The translations under genes and the position numbers were made by a program. 64,000 nt of DNA, from the NCBI RefSeq assembly GCF_024834045.1, contig NZ_JANUXW010000003.1, forward strand, positions 1-64,000. Reading direction: 5' to 3'. The notes under the pieces are model-generated. The model did not search any database and was not told where the DNA came from. It saw nothing but the letters and a program-made list of their open reading frames with translations. Shown one piece after another: positions 55,055 to 63,989 of this stretch. The stretch's first letter is position 1, and each line of letters begins with the position of its first letter. The DNA comes from Neisseria montereyensis. Its GTDB lineage: Bacteria; Pseudomonadota; Gammaproteobacteria; Burkholderiales; Neisseriaceae.

Positions 55055-56362
55055 ATGATGACACCTTTTATAGAACGCCGCCGCAAACTGCTCCAACAAA
55101 TAGGCAACGACGGTATAGCCATATTGTTTGCCGCTCCCGAACAGCGGCGCAGTAACGACACTACTTTTCCATTCCGCCAAGACAGTTATTTTCATTATTT
55201 AACCGGCTTTCCGGAGCCTGAATCGGTATTGGTGTTGGACGGCGCGGCGCAAACGGCTACGCTGTATTGCCGCGATAAAGATCCGCTTCGCGAAACGTGG
55301 GAAGGCTTCCGCTACGGCCCCGAAGCCGCGCGTGAGGCATTTGGTTTGGATGCGGCATACAGCATCAGCCGTTGGCATGAAGATTTAGAAAAATTGCTGC
55401 TGAATAAAAGCCGTTTATATGCTTTATGGGGCGTCTATCCCGAACATGACCGCTTATTGATGCAGGCATGGGGCAGGGTACGGCAATATGCGGGGCAGCG
55501 CATTCAGTTGAATACTTATGCGCCCGATGCTTTGGGCGATGTGTCGGAAATTCTGGATGCCATGCGTTTGGTAAAAGACGGGCATGAGCTGGCATTGTTG
55601 GAAGAGGCTGGCGAAATCAGTGCCAAAGCGCATATTCGGGCCATGCAGAAAACGCGGCCGGGTGTGAGCGAATTGCAAATCGAAGCGGAATTATTGCATG
55701 AGTTTATGCGGCACGGCGCCCGTTTTCCCGCTTATAACAGCATTGTCGCCGGTGGTAAAAATGCTTGTTGCCTGCATTATGTTGAAAATAAAGATGTGTT
55801 GAACGACGGTGAATTATTGCTCATCGACGCGGGCGCGGAATATCAGGGTTATGCTGGCGATATCAGCCGCACGTTTCCGGTAAACGGTAAATTCAATGCC
55901 GCTCAAAAAGACCTTTACGAAGTGGTGTTGGCCGCCAATGAAGCCGCCATTGCCGCAGTAAAACCCGGTGCCGACTGGCGCGATTTGCATCAGATGACTT
56001 TGCGTATTTTGGTGCAGGGTATGGTGGATTTCAAACTGTTGCAGGGCACGGTAGACGGTAATATCGAATCTATGGCCTATCAGCGCTACTATATGCACGG
56101 CTTGGGGCATTGGGTCGGCTTGGATGTGCACGATGTGGGCGGCCGCTGGCAAAACGGTGAACCGATATTGCTGCGGCCGGGTATGTGTACCACGATTGAA
56201 CCGGGTATTTATGTGAACGCCGCTGATGATATTCCCGAAGCCTTTCACAATATCGGTATCCGTATTGAAGATAATGTTTATGTTACCGAAACGGGATGTA
56301 AGGTTTATACTACTTCGGTGCCGAAAAGTGTTGCGGATATTGAGGATATTATGCGCGGCTGA
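55055..56362 (+). CDS. pepP: Xaa-Pro aminopeptidase P (PepP)
   Basis: 435-aa M24 metallopeptidase that removes N-terminal residues before proline. The N-terminal domain has FPFRQDSYFHYLTGFPEPES. The C-terminal pita-bread domain holds the dinuclear metal ligands in LLIDAGAEYQGYAGDISRTFP, HGLGHWVGLDVHD, MCTTIEPGIYV and IGIRIEDNVYVTE. ATG 55055 (or 55058) with GAGAGAAATAAAA upstream is chosen; the frame opens at 54977 but overlaps a DUS. A terminator follows. Confidence 0.95.
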   Translation: MMTPFIERRRKLLQQIGNDGIAILFAAPEQRRSNDTTFPFRQDSYFHYLTGFPEPESVLVLDGAAQTATLYCRDKDPLRETWEGFRYGPEAAREAFGLDAAYSISRWHEDLEKLLLNKSRLYALWGVYPEHDRLLMQAWGRVRQYAGQRIQLNTYAPDALGDVSEILDAMRLVKDGHELALLEEAGEISAKAHIRAMQKTRPGVSELQIEAELLHEFMRHGARFPAYNSIVAGGKNACCLHYVENKDVLNDGELLLIDAGAEYQGYAGDISRTFPVNGKFNAAQKDLYEVVLAANEAAIAAVKPGADWRDLHQMTLRILVQGMVDFKLLQGTVDGNIESMAYQRYYMHGLGHWVGLDVHDVGGRWQNGEPILLRPGMCTTIEPGIYVNAADDIPEAFHNIGIRIEDNVYVTETGCKVYTTSVPKSVADIEDIMRG

Positions 56363-56395
56363 TTTGGCTTGGAAAACAGTTGGAAATGATTGCTT

Positions 56396-56424
56396 AAAGG
56401 TGCCTGTTAGAGGCGCCTTTTTTA
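56396..56424 (+). terminator. Terminator after pepP
   Basis: AAAGGTGCC / GGCGCCTTT (one G-U pair) with a 7-base loop, then TTTTTATT. Confidence 0.8.
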
Positions 56425-56532
56425 TTGTTTTGACGGGTTGGATAATGGTTTCAAAGCAGTAGGAAAATAAAGATAAGATGGATAAGTGTTGCCTTAAAGT
56501 TTTTAACAAACAGTAGGTTATGGTTCTGTTGT

Positions 56533-56615
56533 GGTAAGTGGAGGTAAAACTCCGATGAGTAATCCTTTTGGGGGCTTGCCAGTTTTTTTCCGGTATGGCA
56601 ATTTATTCTCACCGG
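56533..56615 (+). promoter_or_regulatory. Structured leader candidate upstream of the alcohol dehydrogenase
   Basis: A three-way junction can form: closing stem GGTAAG (56533-56538) with CTTGCC (56575-56580), hairpin GGAG-N6-CTCC (56540-56553) and a short TCC/GGG hairpin. It is followed by TTTTTTT. An alternative pairing TTGCCA (56576-56581) with TGGCAA (56596-56601) would break the closing stem, and CCGGT/ACCGG (56590-56615) is a further stem. This layout could be an attenuator. It matches no riboswitch class I know. Confidence 0.35.
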
Positions 56616-56693
56616 TCGTTTATCAATCGGATAATACGCCGGTGGTTTCATCATAATAATTTATAAAATAATCTACAAGAAAGGAATATGACC

Positions 56694-57839
56694 ATGACTA
56701 CGCAATTCTTTATGCCTGTACAAAATATTTTAGGCGAAGGCGCACTGAATCAAGCTGTGGAAATTATCGCAACATTGGGCTTGAAAAAGGCACTGATTGT
56801 TACCGATGGCGGGCTGGCTAAAATGGGTATGGCCGACCAGATTGGCGGATTATTGAAAGAAAAAGGTATGGATTATGCCGTGTTTAGCGGCGTTCAACCG
56901 AATCCGACGGTGGGCAATGTTAACGACGGACTGGCTGCTTTAAAAGAGGCCGGTGCGGATTTTGTGATTTCTTTGGGCGGCGGCTCTTCGCATGATGCGG
57001 CTAAAGGCATTGCCATTGTGTCGGCAAACGGCGGTAAGATTGAAGATTATGAAGGGTTGGATAAATCTGAAAAACCGCAGCTGCCGCTGATAGCGATTAA
57101 TACCACGGCCGGTACGGCATCGGAAATGACCCGTTTCACGATTATTACCGATGAAACCCGCCATGTAAAAATGGCGATTGTCGATAAAAACGTGACTCCG
57201 CTTTTATCGGTGAATGACCCTGCATTGATGGAAAATATGCCGGCACCGCTAACTGCGGCTACGGGTATGGATGCGTTAACCCATGCGATAGAGGCTTATG
57301 TTTCTACCGCCGCCAGCCCGATAACCGATGCCTGTGCGGTTAAAGCCATCGAATTGATTGCCCGCTATCTGCCGACTGCGGTGGAAGAGCCGAAAAATAA
57401 AGAGGCACGCGAGCAAATGGCCTATGCGGAATTTTTGGCCGGCATGGCGTTTAATAATGCCTCTTTGGGCTATGTTCACGCTATGGCGCACCAGTTGGGC
57501 GGGGTTTACGATTTACCGCACGGAGTGTGTAATGCCCTGCTGTTGCCGCATGTGGAAAATTTCAACCAAGATGCCGCACGGGAGCGCTTGGAAGAAGTCG
57601 GCAAAATCTTAAACCAAAACAATTCGGATTTGGCCGGATTGGATGTGATTGCAGCCATTAGCAAACTGGCCGATATTGTCGGTATTCCGAAATCACTCAA
57701 AGAATTGGGTGTGAAACAGGAAGATTTCGGTATGTTGGCCGATAATGCATTGAAAGATGTTTGTGGGTTTACCAACCCGGTTCAGGCAACGAAAGAGCAA
57801 ATTATGGCGATTTTTGAAGCGGCTTTCGAGCCGGCCTGA
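56694..57839 (+). CDS. Iron-containing alcohol dehydrogenase
   Basis: 381-aa group III Fe-ADH that interconverts a primary alcohol and aldehyde with NAD(P). The cofactor site [15 protein letters not shown], the [20 protein letters not shown] segment and the metal ligands in [23 protein letters not shown] and [15 protein letters not shown] are present. ATG 56694 is preferred to 56688 because AAGGA is 8 bases from it and only 2 from 56688. Closest general type is YiaY/FucO/ethanol dehydrogenase II; substrate unknown. A structured leader candidate precedes it. Confidence 0.9.
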   Translation: MTTQFFMPVQNILGEGALNQAVEIIATLGLKKALIVTDGGLAKMGMADQIGGLLKEKGMDYAVFSGVQPNPTVGNVNDGLAALKEAGADFVISLGGGSSHDAAKGIAIVSANGGKIEDYEGLDKSEKPQLPLIAINTTAGTASEMTRFTIITDETRHVKMAIVDKNVTPLLSVNDPALMENMPAPLTAATGMDALTHAIEAYVSTAASPITDACAVKAIELIARYLPTAVEEPKNKEAREQMAYAEFLAGMAFNNASLGYVHAMAHQLGGVYDLPHGVCNALLLPHVENFNQDAARERLEEVGKILNQNNSDLAGLDVIAAISKLADIVGIPKSLKELGVKQEDFGMLADNALKDVCGFTNPVQATKEQIMAIFEAAFEPA

Positions 57840-57870
57840 TCAGTTTTGTTAATTGCTAATATATAAAAAC

Positions 57871-57899
57871 AGGCCGTCTGAAAGATTTCAGACGGCTTC
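57871..57899. terminator. DUS-pair terminator after the alcohol dehydrogenase gene
   Basis: AGGCCGTCTGAAA / TTTCAGACGGCTT, loop of 3 bases. Confidence 0.65.
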
Positions 57900-58029
57900 A
57901 CTGATTTAATAACCCATGTAGTGTAGGCCGGATTATCGAATCCGATATTGACACATCATCACTATGATAAAACGTTTCCATCATACCAGCCGTTTTTTCG
58001 GATACCGGTATTCAATCTACACTTGCTTT

Positions 58030-58174
58030 TGTAGGGGCGGATTATATATCCTTCCGTGTCTGCCCATTCGACAATGTAACCCTTTACTGCACATGCCAAC
58101 CCTACACCATCACGGTGATATTTTAGCGATAGCACACTCCCGAACAACGGGCGGATATATAATCCGCCCCTACA
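58030..58174. repeat. Solitary alpha-type palindromic element
   Basis: 145 bp from TGTAGGGGCGGAT to ATCCGCCCCTACA, the same terminal repeats as the two arrays, but as a single copy with an unrelated interior. The left inner palindrome is damaged (ATATATCCTTCCG). It lies between the alcohol dehydrogenase and norB. Confidence 0.85.
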
Positions 58175-58188
58175 ATCGGCTTAAAAAC

Positions 58189-58216
58189 AGGCCGTCTGAA
58201 AGTTTTCAGACGGCCT
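58189..58216. terminator. DUS-pair terminator after norB
   Basis: AGGCCGTCTGAAA with TTTTCAGACGGCCT, 23 bases past the norB stop (minus strand). Confidence 0.7.
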
Positions 58217-58239
58217 ATTTGTTTCATACCAAACCGATA

Positions 58240-60477
58240 TCAGCGGTTGCGGCTGAATACGGTTTTGGCTGCCTGCCATGAGATACAGCATGCACCGCCG
58301 ATAAAGATTAAGTCGGCAAGCGTGCGTACCCAGCGCAGGGTATCGAGCAGCTCTTGTTGCATAAAGCCTTCGCTGCGGGCATACCACAAGCCTTGGGTGA
58401 TGCTGGCGTGGGCTTGGAAAATGCCGATAGGCAGCAGGCTGGTGGCAATCATGAGCGCTAAGCCAATGTTTAACATCCAGAATCCCCAAGTCATAATACT
58501 GTCGTTAAACGGTGTATCGGGTTTGAGATAGCGGGTAACCAGCAATACGAAACCCAGTGCCAAGAAACCATAAACACCGAATAAAGCCGCATGGGCATGC
58601 ACTGCCGTTGTGTTCAGTCCTTGGAGGTAATAGAGGGAAATCGGCGGGTTAATCAGGAAGCCGAATACACCGGCGCCGACCATATTCCAAAAAGCGACTG
58701 CCACAAAACACATTAGCGGCCAGCGTAGGCGTTTGGCCCATGGCGAGGCATGTTGGAAAGACCAATGTTCGTAAGCTTCGCGACCCAATAAAATCAGCGG
58801 TACCACTTCCAAAGCGGAGAATGAGGCGCCGACAGCCATCACCGGTGTGGTGGTACCTGAAAAATAGAGGTGGTGGAAGGTGCCGGGCACACCGCCAATC
58901 ATAAACAGGCTGGCCGATACCAAAGAGGCGACGGTTGCCGAACGTTGGGAAACCAAACCCATATTATAGAAAATAAAGGCAAGGGCGGCGGTGGCGAATA
59001 CTTCGAAGAAACCTTCCACCCAAAGGTGTACCACCCACCAGCGCCAGTATTCCATAATGGTGAGGCTGGTGTGTTCGCCGTAAAACAAGCCCGGCGCATA
59101 AAACAAACCGACACCGACCATTGAGGCCACGAAAATCGCCAACATGTTTTTATCGGTTTTTTGTTTAAAGGCCTGAACGGTGCAACGCAGCATTAAAAAC
59201 AGCCACAACAGCAAGCCGACCATCAGCAGAAGCTGCCAGAAACGGCCTAAATCAAGATATTCGTAACCCTGATGACCGAACCAGAAATTCAGGCCGGGCG
59301 GAATGGCGTGGCTTAATGCCAAAAAGTTACCGCCATAAGAGCCCAATACCACGATAAACAGGGCGATATATAAGAAATTCACACCGGCACGCTGATATTT
59401 CGGATCTTGTCCGCCATTGATAATCGGTGCCAGAAACAGGCCGGCCGTTAAGAAACCGGTGGCAATCCAGAAAATCGCCGATTGAATATGCCATGTGCGC
59501 ACTAAGGCATAAGGAAACCATTGTGAAATATCAAGGCCGTAGAATTGTTGTCCTTCAACGGTGTAGTGTGCAGTCAAACCGCCGAGTAAAACCTGTGCCA
59601 CAAATAGGGCGACGGTTAGGAAAACATATTTGCCCAATGCTTTTTGAGAGGGTGTTAACACGATTTTAGACAACGGGTCTTGTTGCGGGATGACCGGTTC
59701 GGGTTCGTTTTTTTTCAAGAAAGAGAAACCCCAAACCAATAAACCGACACCTAATAGCAGGAACACGATACTGGCCAGCGACCACATATAGTTTTCGGTC
59801 GTCGGTACATTATTAACCAAAGGCTCGTGCGGCCAGTTATTGGTATAGGTCGCATCATGATCCGGCCGGTTGGTCGAAGCCGCCCATGCTGTCCAGAAGA
59901 AGAAACGGGTTAGTTGTCGACGGGCATTTTCATCCGGCAGCGTATTGTTTTTCATGGCAAATGCTTCACGGGTCGGAATCATGGAAGCATCATTACCATA
60001 GAGCGTAATGTAGTAGGGGGCAACCTGCTCGATTGCCTGAATACGCGTATCGGATAAAACAACCCGGCCATCGGCTTGCATGCGGCTGTTGTTACGATAT
60101 TCTTCTGCTACGCGCGTTTGCAAGGCTGCTTTTGTGGCGGTATCCAAATCGGCATAAGGTTTGCCGAATTCTTTTTGCGCCGTAATATCCAGCCATGCTT
60201 CAAGTTCACGGTGCAGCCAGTCTGCCGTCCAGTCGGGAGCCTGATAAGCGCCATGTCCTAAAATAGAACCCAACTCCATACCGCCGGTGCTTTGCCATGC
60301 CGATTGCCCGGCCAGAATGTCGTTTTTGGTAATGAGTGTTTTGCCTGATGCGGATACATAGGCTTGCGGAACCGGCGGTATTTTCCGGTAAACCTCGGTG
60401 CCTAGGTAGCCGAGTATGGAGAAGGTAATGGTCAGTACCGCAATCAGCGAGTACCAGAGCTTTTTATACTGGCCCAT
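58240..60477 (-). CDS. norB: Quinol-dependent nitric oxide reductase
   Basis: 745-aa single-subunit qNOR that reduces two NO to N2O with quinol electrons in the cytoplasmic membrane. An N-terminal extension (residues 1-220) resembles fused NorC without a haem c motif. It is followed by the haem-copper-oxidase core with WHIQSAIFWIATGFLTAG, VHLWVEGFFEVFATAALAF, GTFHHLYFSG and TTAVHAHAALFGVYGF carrying the haem and Fe-B histidines. ATG 60477 has a strong ribosome site (CAGGAGCATAAAA); the frame extends to 60549 without support. In meningococcus norB is divergent from nitrite reductase aniA; here the divergent position holds a probable sRNA. It detoxifies NO or supports denitrification. Confidence 0.95.
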   Translation of the reverse strand: MGQYKKLWYSLIAVLTITFSILGYLGTEVYRKIPPVPQAYVSASGKTLITKNDILAGQSAWQSTGGMELGSILGHGAYQAPDWTADWLHRELEAWLDITAQKEFGKPYADLDTATKAALQTRVAEEYRNNSRMQADGRVVLSDTRIQAIEQVAPYYITLYGNDASMIPTREAFAMKNNTLPDENARRQLTRFFFWTAWAASTNRPDHDATYTNNWPHEPLVNNVPTTENYMWSLASIVFLLLGVGLLVWGFSFLKKNEPEPVIPQQDPLSKIVLTPSQKALGKYVFLTVALFVAQVLLGGLTAHYTVEGQQFYGLDISQWFPYALVRTWHIQSAIFWIATGFLTAGLFLAPIINGGQDPKYQRAGVNFLYIALFIVVLGSYGGNFLALSHAIPPGLNFWFGHQGYEYLDLGRFWQLLLMVGLLLWLFLMLRCTVQAFKQKTDKNMLAIFVASMVGVGLFYAPGLFYGEHTSLTIMEYWRWWVVHLWVEGFFEVFATAALAFIFYNMGLVSQRSATVASLVSASLFMIGGVPGTFHHLYFSGTTTPVMAVGASFSALEVVPLILLGREAYEHWSFQHASPWAKRLRWPLMCFVAVAFWNMVGAGVFGFLINPPISLYYLQGLNTTAVHAHAALFGVYGFLALGFVLLVTRYLKPDTPFNDSIMTWGFWMLNIGLALMIATSLLPIGIFQAHASITQGLWYARSEGFMQQELLDTLRWVRTLADLIFIGGACCISWQAAKTVFSRNR

Positions 60478-60507
60478 TTTTATGCTCCTGTGTTTGTGTT
60501 TTTGAAT

Positions 60508-60540
60508 GTTATAAAATTCATAATATATGAATGTTATAAA
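60508..60540. promoter_or_regulatory. Long dyad in the norB upstream region (NsrR-like)
   Basis: Core ATTCATA-N3-TATGAAT (60516-60532) inside a 33-bp imperfect palindrome with GTTATAA-type arms (13 of 15 outer positions pair). Centred about 47 bases before the norB ATG. The NO-sensing repressor NsrR is the expected regulator of norB; assigning this site to it is inference. Confidence 0.5.
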
Positions 60541-60731
60541 TTTTATCATGATTGTTTTTTAAAAGGTATACCTGTAAAAGTAGCTATTTTTAATATAAAA
60601 ATACGCCTTTATAATTAATACTTTTGTATAATTGGATTATTTTTATTTTATAAAACAAATTATTAATTTATTTATGGGTATGATTGAAGGATATATGAAA
60701 TAGCATTCTATGCATTATGATTTTTTAAAAT

Positions 60732-60748
60732 ATTCATATTTTATGAAT
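60732..60748. promoter_or_regulatory. Second ATTCATA-N3-TATGAAT dyad
   Basis: A perfect 17-bp dyad with the same half-sites as the norB-proximal one, placed directly next to the FNR box. It would be centred near -60 of the sRNA transcript. Probably the same regulator binds both. Confidence 0.5.
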
Positions 60749-60751
60749 TAA

Positions 60752-60765
60752 TTGATTTGGGTCAA
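60752..60765. promoter_or_regulatory. FNR box
   Basis: TTGAT-TTGG-GTCAA matches the FNR consensus TTGAT-N4-ATCAA at 9 of 10 positions. Centre 60758.5. A plus-strand -10 element CATAAT lies at 60788-60793; its expected start at 60800 puts the box at exactly -41.5, the class II FNR position. Confidence 0.7.
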
Positions 60766-60799
60766 TATGGATAGATTTTAGGTGATTCATAATCTAAAA

Positions 60800-60984
60800 A
60801 AAGAGTACAAAAGATATGGTTGCCCTTCTGAATAGTCATGAATCAGTACGGTTACGGGGAAAATGATGCTGTGTGTTTTCAGACGGCCTCAACGGATACC
60901 GATTGAACGGAGCCGTGCGAATAAGCACATGGTTATTGAAAAACAAGGCAGTCTTTTGGTGCGTTTAATACGCACCTTTTTTTG
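60800..60984 (+). ncRNA. Probable FNR-activated small RNA
   Basis: Bounded by an FNR-type promoter (box 60752-60765, -10 at 60788-60793) and a strong intrinsic terminator GGTGCGT-TTAAT-ACGCACC with seven T (60958-60983). About 185 nt, unless processed. It contains a reverse DUS near 60879. Meningococcal AniS and gonococcal FnrS are anaerobic FNR-dependent sRNAs; this may be the counterpart, though identity is not established. A 44-codon frame from ATG 60863 (MMLCVFRRPQ...) with GGGGAAA upstream lies inside and is an alternative reading. Confidence 0.6.
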
Positions 60985-61032
60985 TATTGGGCAATAAAAT
61001 GCTGCATTTGAATATTGATACATAATTATATA

Positions 61033-61070
61033 AACATCAGGCCGTCTGAAATCTCAGACGGCCTGATGTT
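61033..61070. terminator. Extended DUS-pair terminator after dapB
   Basis: AACATCAGGCCGTCTGA and its complement make a 17-bp stem with a 4-base loop. It serves dapB on the minus strand; only a short TT follows on the plus side. Confidence 0.75.
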
Positions 61071-61089
61071 AACCGGAAACGATAACAGG

Positions 61090-61917
<828 letters not shown>

Positions 61918-61941
61918 TCAGTCCTTGTTTGGGGGCGGCGG

Positions 61942-62412
61942 TTAGGGTTGTTGCGGTTGGGGTACTGCCTGCTGCTCTTGCGGAACCGCTTGCTGCGGTT
62001 GCGGTACCATTGGCTGTTGCTGTTGCTCGGCTTGTTGCTGTGCCGCAGCGGCTTGTTCGGCTTCAAGCTGTTGAATGGCATATTGGATGGCATCGCCTTC
62101 TGCACGAACCAGTTGGTCGTTATTGAAATACAGGGTTAGCGTGCGTTGTTCGGAAACAATGCCGTTACGCGAAGTATTGTATGTGTAGTCCCAGCGGTCG
62201 TTATGGAAGGGGTCGCGTAGTAGCGGGGTGCCTAATAGCAATTGAACCTGATCGCGGCTCATGCCGGGTTGTAAAGAGGCAACGGCACGGGCGTCCAGTT
62301 CATTGCCTTGAATCACTTTCAATTTATACGAGGGGAAATTGGATACGCGCTCGGCAGAGCAGGCCGCCAAACCCAACAGGGCGGCCATGGCAAGACATAA
62401 TGGTTTATTCAC
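61942..62412 (-). CDS. bamE: Outer-membrane assembly lipoprotein BamE
   Basis: 156-aa lipoprotein of the BAM complex that folds outer-membrane proteins. The lipobox is GLAAC with lipidated Cys18. The SmpA/OmlA domain follows: LQPGMSRDQVQLLLGTPLLR, DRWDYTYN, LTLYFNNDQLVRAEGD. The start is GTG, with AGGTAAAACTT upstream. The C-terminal 45 residues are an unusual Gln/Pro/Ala-rich low-complexity tail (QAVPQEQQAVPQPQQP repeats). Divergent from fur, an order common in proteobacteria. Confidence 0.93.
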   Translation of the reverse strand: MNKPLCLAMAALLGLAACSAERVSNFPSYKLKVIQGNELDARAVASLQPGMSRDQVQLLLGTPLLRDPFHNDRWDYTYNTSRNGIVSEQRTLTLYFNNDQLVRAEGDAIQYAIQQLEAEQAAAAQQQAEQQQQPMVPQPQQAVPQEQQAVPQPQQP

Positions 62413-62657
62413 AAGTTTTACCTTTCGTTTGATAGTCGTAGCAGGCTTCAGGCATCAGTATAACAAAGAAATCGGAAGATTCTACCGATATGATGCGGTA
62501 CTGTCTTGATGTGGGCGGCTTTATAGTAGCGATTGTCCGATTTTGTACGGGTTTATATATATAGGATAATTGAAAACCTTTATTATCTTGGTAGTGGGCA
62601 AAGCTGTTAAAATTGCGTATTATAACGGTAATTAGACGACAAGGGTATGAACGCATT

Positions 62658-63095
62658 ATGGAAAATAATTTTAGCAATATCGCCCAATTAAAAGACAACG
62701 GTTTAAAGGTAACCGGACCGCGCCTCAGAATTTTAGATTTGTTTGAAACACATGCGGAAGAACATTTAAGTGCAGAAGATGTTTACCGTATTTTATTGGA
62801 TGAAGGCATCGAAATCGGTGTCGCCACGATTTACCGTGTTTTAACCCAATTCGAACAGGCGGGCATTTTGCTGCGCCATCATTTTGAAACGGGTAAAGCG
62901 GTATATGAATTGAACAAAGGCGATCATCACGACCATATCGTTTGTGTGAAATGCGGTAAGGTTACCGAGTTTCATAATCAGGAAATCGAACAACTGCAAG
63001 ATAAAATTGCCGAAGAAAACGGCTATCAGGTGGTTGACCATGCTTTGTATATGTACGGCGTGTGTAGCGACTGCCAGCAAAAACGCAAACGTTAA
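62658..63095 (+). CDS. fur: Ferric uptake regulator
   Basis: 145-aa iron-responsive regulator. N-terminal winged helix: NGLKVTGPRLRILDLFETH, LSAEDVYRILLDEGIEIGVA, TIYRVLTQFEQAGILLRHHF. Metal-binding C-terminus: KGDHHDHIVCVKCGKVTEFH and VCSDCQQKRKR with a CxxC pair. ATG 62658 matches the start of neisserial Fur (FSNIAQLKD); the frame opens earlier, at 62613. No perfect 19-bp Fur box was identified in the short region shared with bamE. Confidence 0.97.
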   Translation: MENNFSNIAQLKDNGLKVTGPRLRILDLFETHAEEHLSAEDVYRILLDEGIEIGVATIYRVLTQFEQAGILLRHHFETGKAVYELNKGDHHDHIVCVKCGKVTEFHNQEIEQLQDKIAEENGYQVVDHALYMYGVCSDCQQKRKR

Positions 63096-63175
63096 TCTCG
63101 TTTGATTGTAAACTTTTTTCAGACGGCCTTGATATATTGGGGCCGTCTGAATATTTTTATAGGAAGCCGTTGGGT

Positions 63176-63922
63176 ATGGAAATCCCTTTTTTATATGATG
63201 ATACAACCGCTTTCCCCGATGTTTTCGAGGCTATTGAAGAGCGTGACGGTTTCGTGGCTATTGGTGGCAGCCTGAGTGCGCAGCGGTTGTTAACGGCGTA
63301 TAAGCAGGGCATTTTCCCATGGTTTTCGGAAGGTGATCCGGTGTGTTGGTGGGCTTTGTCGCCGCGTACGGTGCTGTATCCCGAAAAATGCCATATCGGC
63401 CGCTCATTACAAAAAACACTGCGCAATAAGCCTTATTTGGTCACCGTGAATCAGAATTTCCCGGCCGTGATTGCCGCTTGCGCCGGTGTGCGGCGGCCGG
63501 GGCAGTCCGGTACATGGATTACCGAAGAGATGCAACAAGCCTATATCGGCCTGCACGAACTCGGCCATGCCCATTCTTTTGAATGTTGGTATCCCGATGA
63601 AAATGGGGTGTTGAATCTGGCCGGCGGCTTATACGGTGTGCAAATCGGGCGGGTGTTTTTCGGCGAATCAATGTTTGCGCTTCGGCCGGATGCGTCAAAA
63701 ATTGCGTTTGCATGTGCCGTACCTTATATGGTTGAGTGCGGGATTGAAATCATAGACTGCCAGCAAAATACCGATCATCTGGCCCGTTTCGGTTCGGAGC
63801 TGATTGCATTTGAAACGTTTCAGACGGCCTTAAATGATTTAACGGATAAAGCGTTAGATAAACCTATCGGTTCGGGATGGATTGCACAAAGTAAAATAGT
63901 GCTAGAGGGGCCGTCTGAATAA
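63176..63922 (+). CDS. aat: Leucyl/phenylalanyl-tRNA-protein transferase
   Basis: 248-aa enzyme that adds Leu or Phe from tRNA to proteins with N-terminal Arg or Lys, marking them for ClpAP. Landmarks are YKQGIFPWFSEGDPVCWWAL, SPRTVLYPE, GTWITEEMQQAYIGLHELGH, LYGVQIGRVFFGESMF and IDCQQNTDHLARFGS. ATG 63176 begins the family sequence; the frame extends to 63137. The final codons CCG TCT GAA TAA are a DUS, so the uptake sequence supplies the C-terminal Pro-Ser-Glu. Confidence 0.95.
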   Translation: MEIPFLYDDTTAFPDVFEAIEERDGFVAIGGSLSAQRLLTAYKQGIFPWFSEGDPVCWWALSPRTVLYPEKCHIGRSLQKTLRNKPYLVTVNQNFPAVIAACAGVRRPGQSGTWITEEMQQAYIGLHELGHAHSFECWYPDENGVLNLAGGLYGVQIGRVFFGESMFALRPDASKIAFACAVPYMVECGIEIIDCQQNTDHLARFGSELIAFETFQTALNDLTDKALDKPIGSGWIAQSKIVLEGPSE

Positions 63923-63960
63923 AATAATCAGAGTTTTTGTAAGATAAGATTATGGATACA

Positions 63961-63989
63961 AAAAGAGGCGGATATTATCCGCCTCTTTT
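63961..63989. terminator. Terminator after aat
   Basis: AAAAGAGGCGGATA-T-TATCCGCCTCTTTT is a 14-bp perfect palindrome with A and T runs on either side, so it can act on both strands. Not DUS-based. Confidence 0.85.

Noticed and set aside
56451-56654. 67-codon minus-strand frame upstream of the alcohol dehydrogenase
   Set aside because: No clear ribosome site; the plus-strand RNA structure explains the region at least as well. I cannot exclude a remnant of a mobile gene.
57964-58281. 105-codon frame between the alcohol dehydrogenase and norB
   Set aside because: It reads through the solitary palindromic element, a DUS hairpin and the end of norB.
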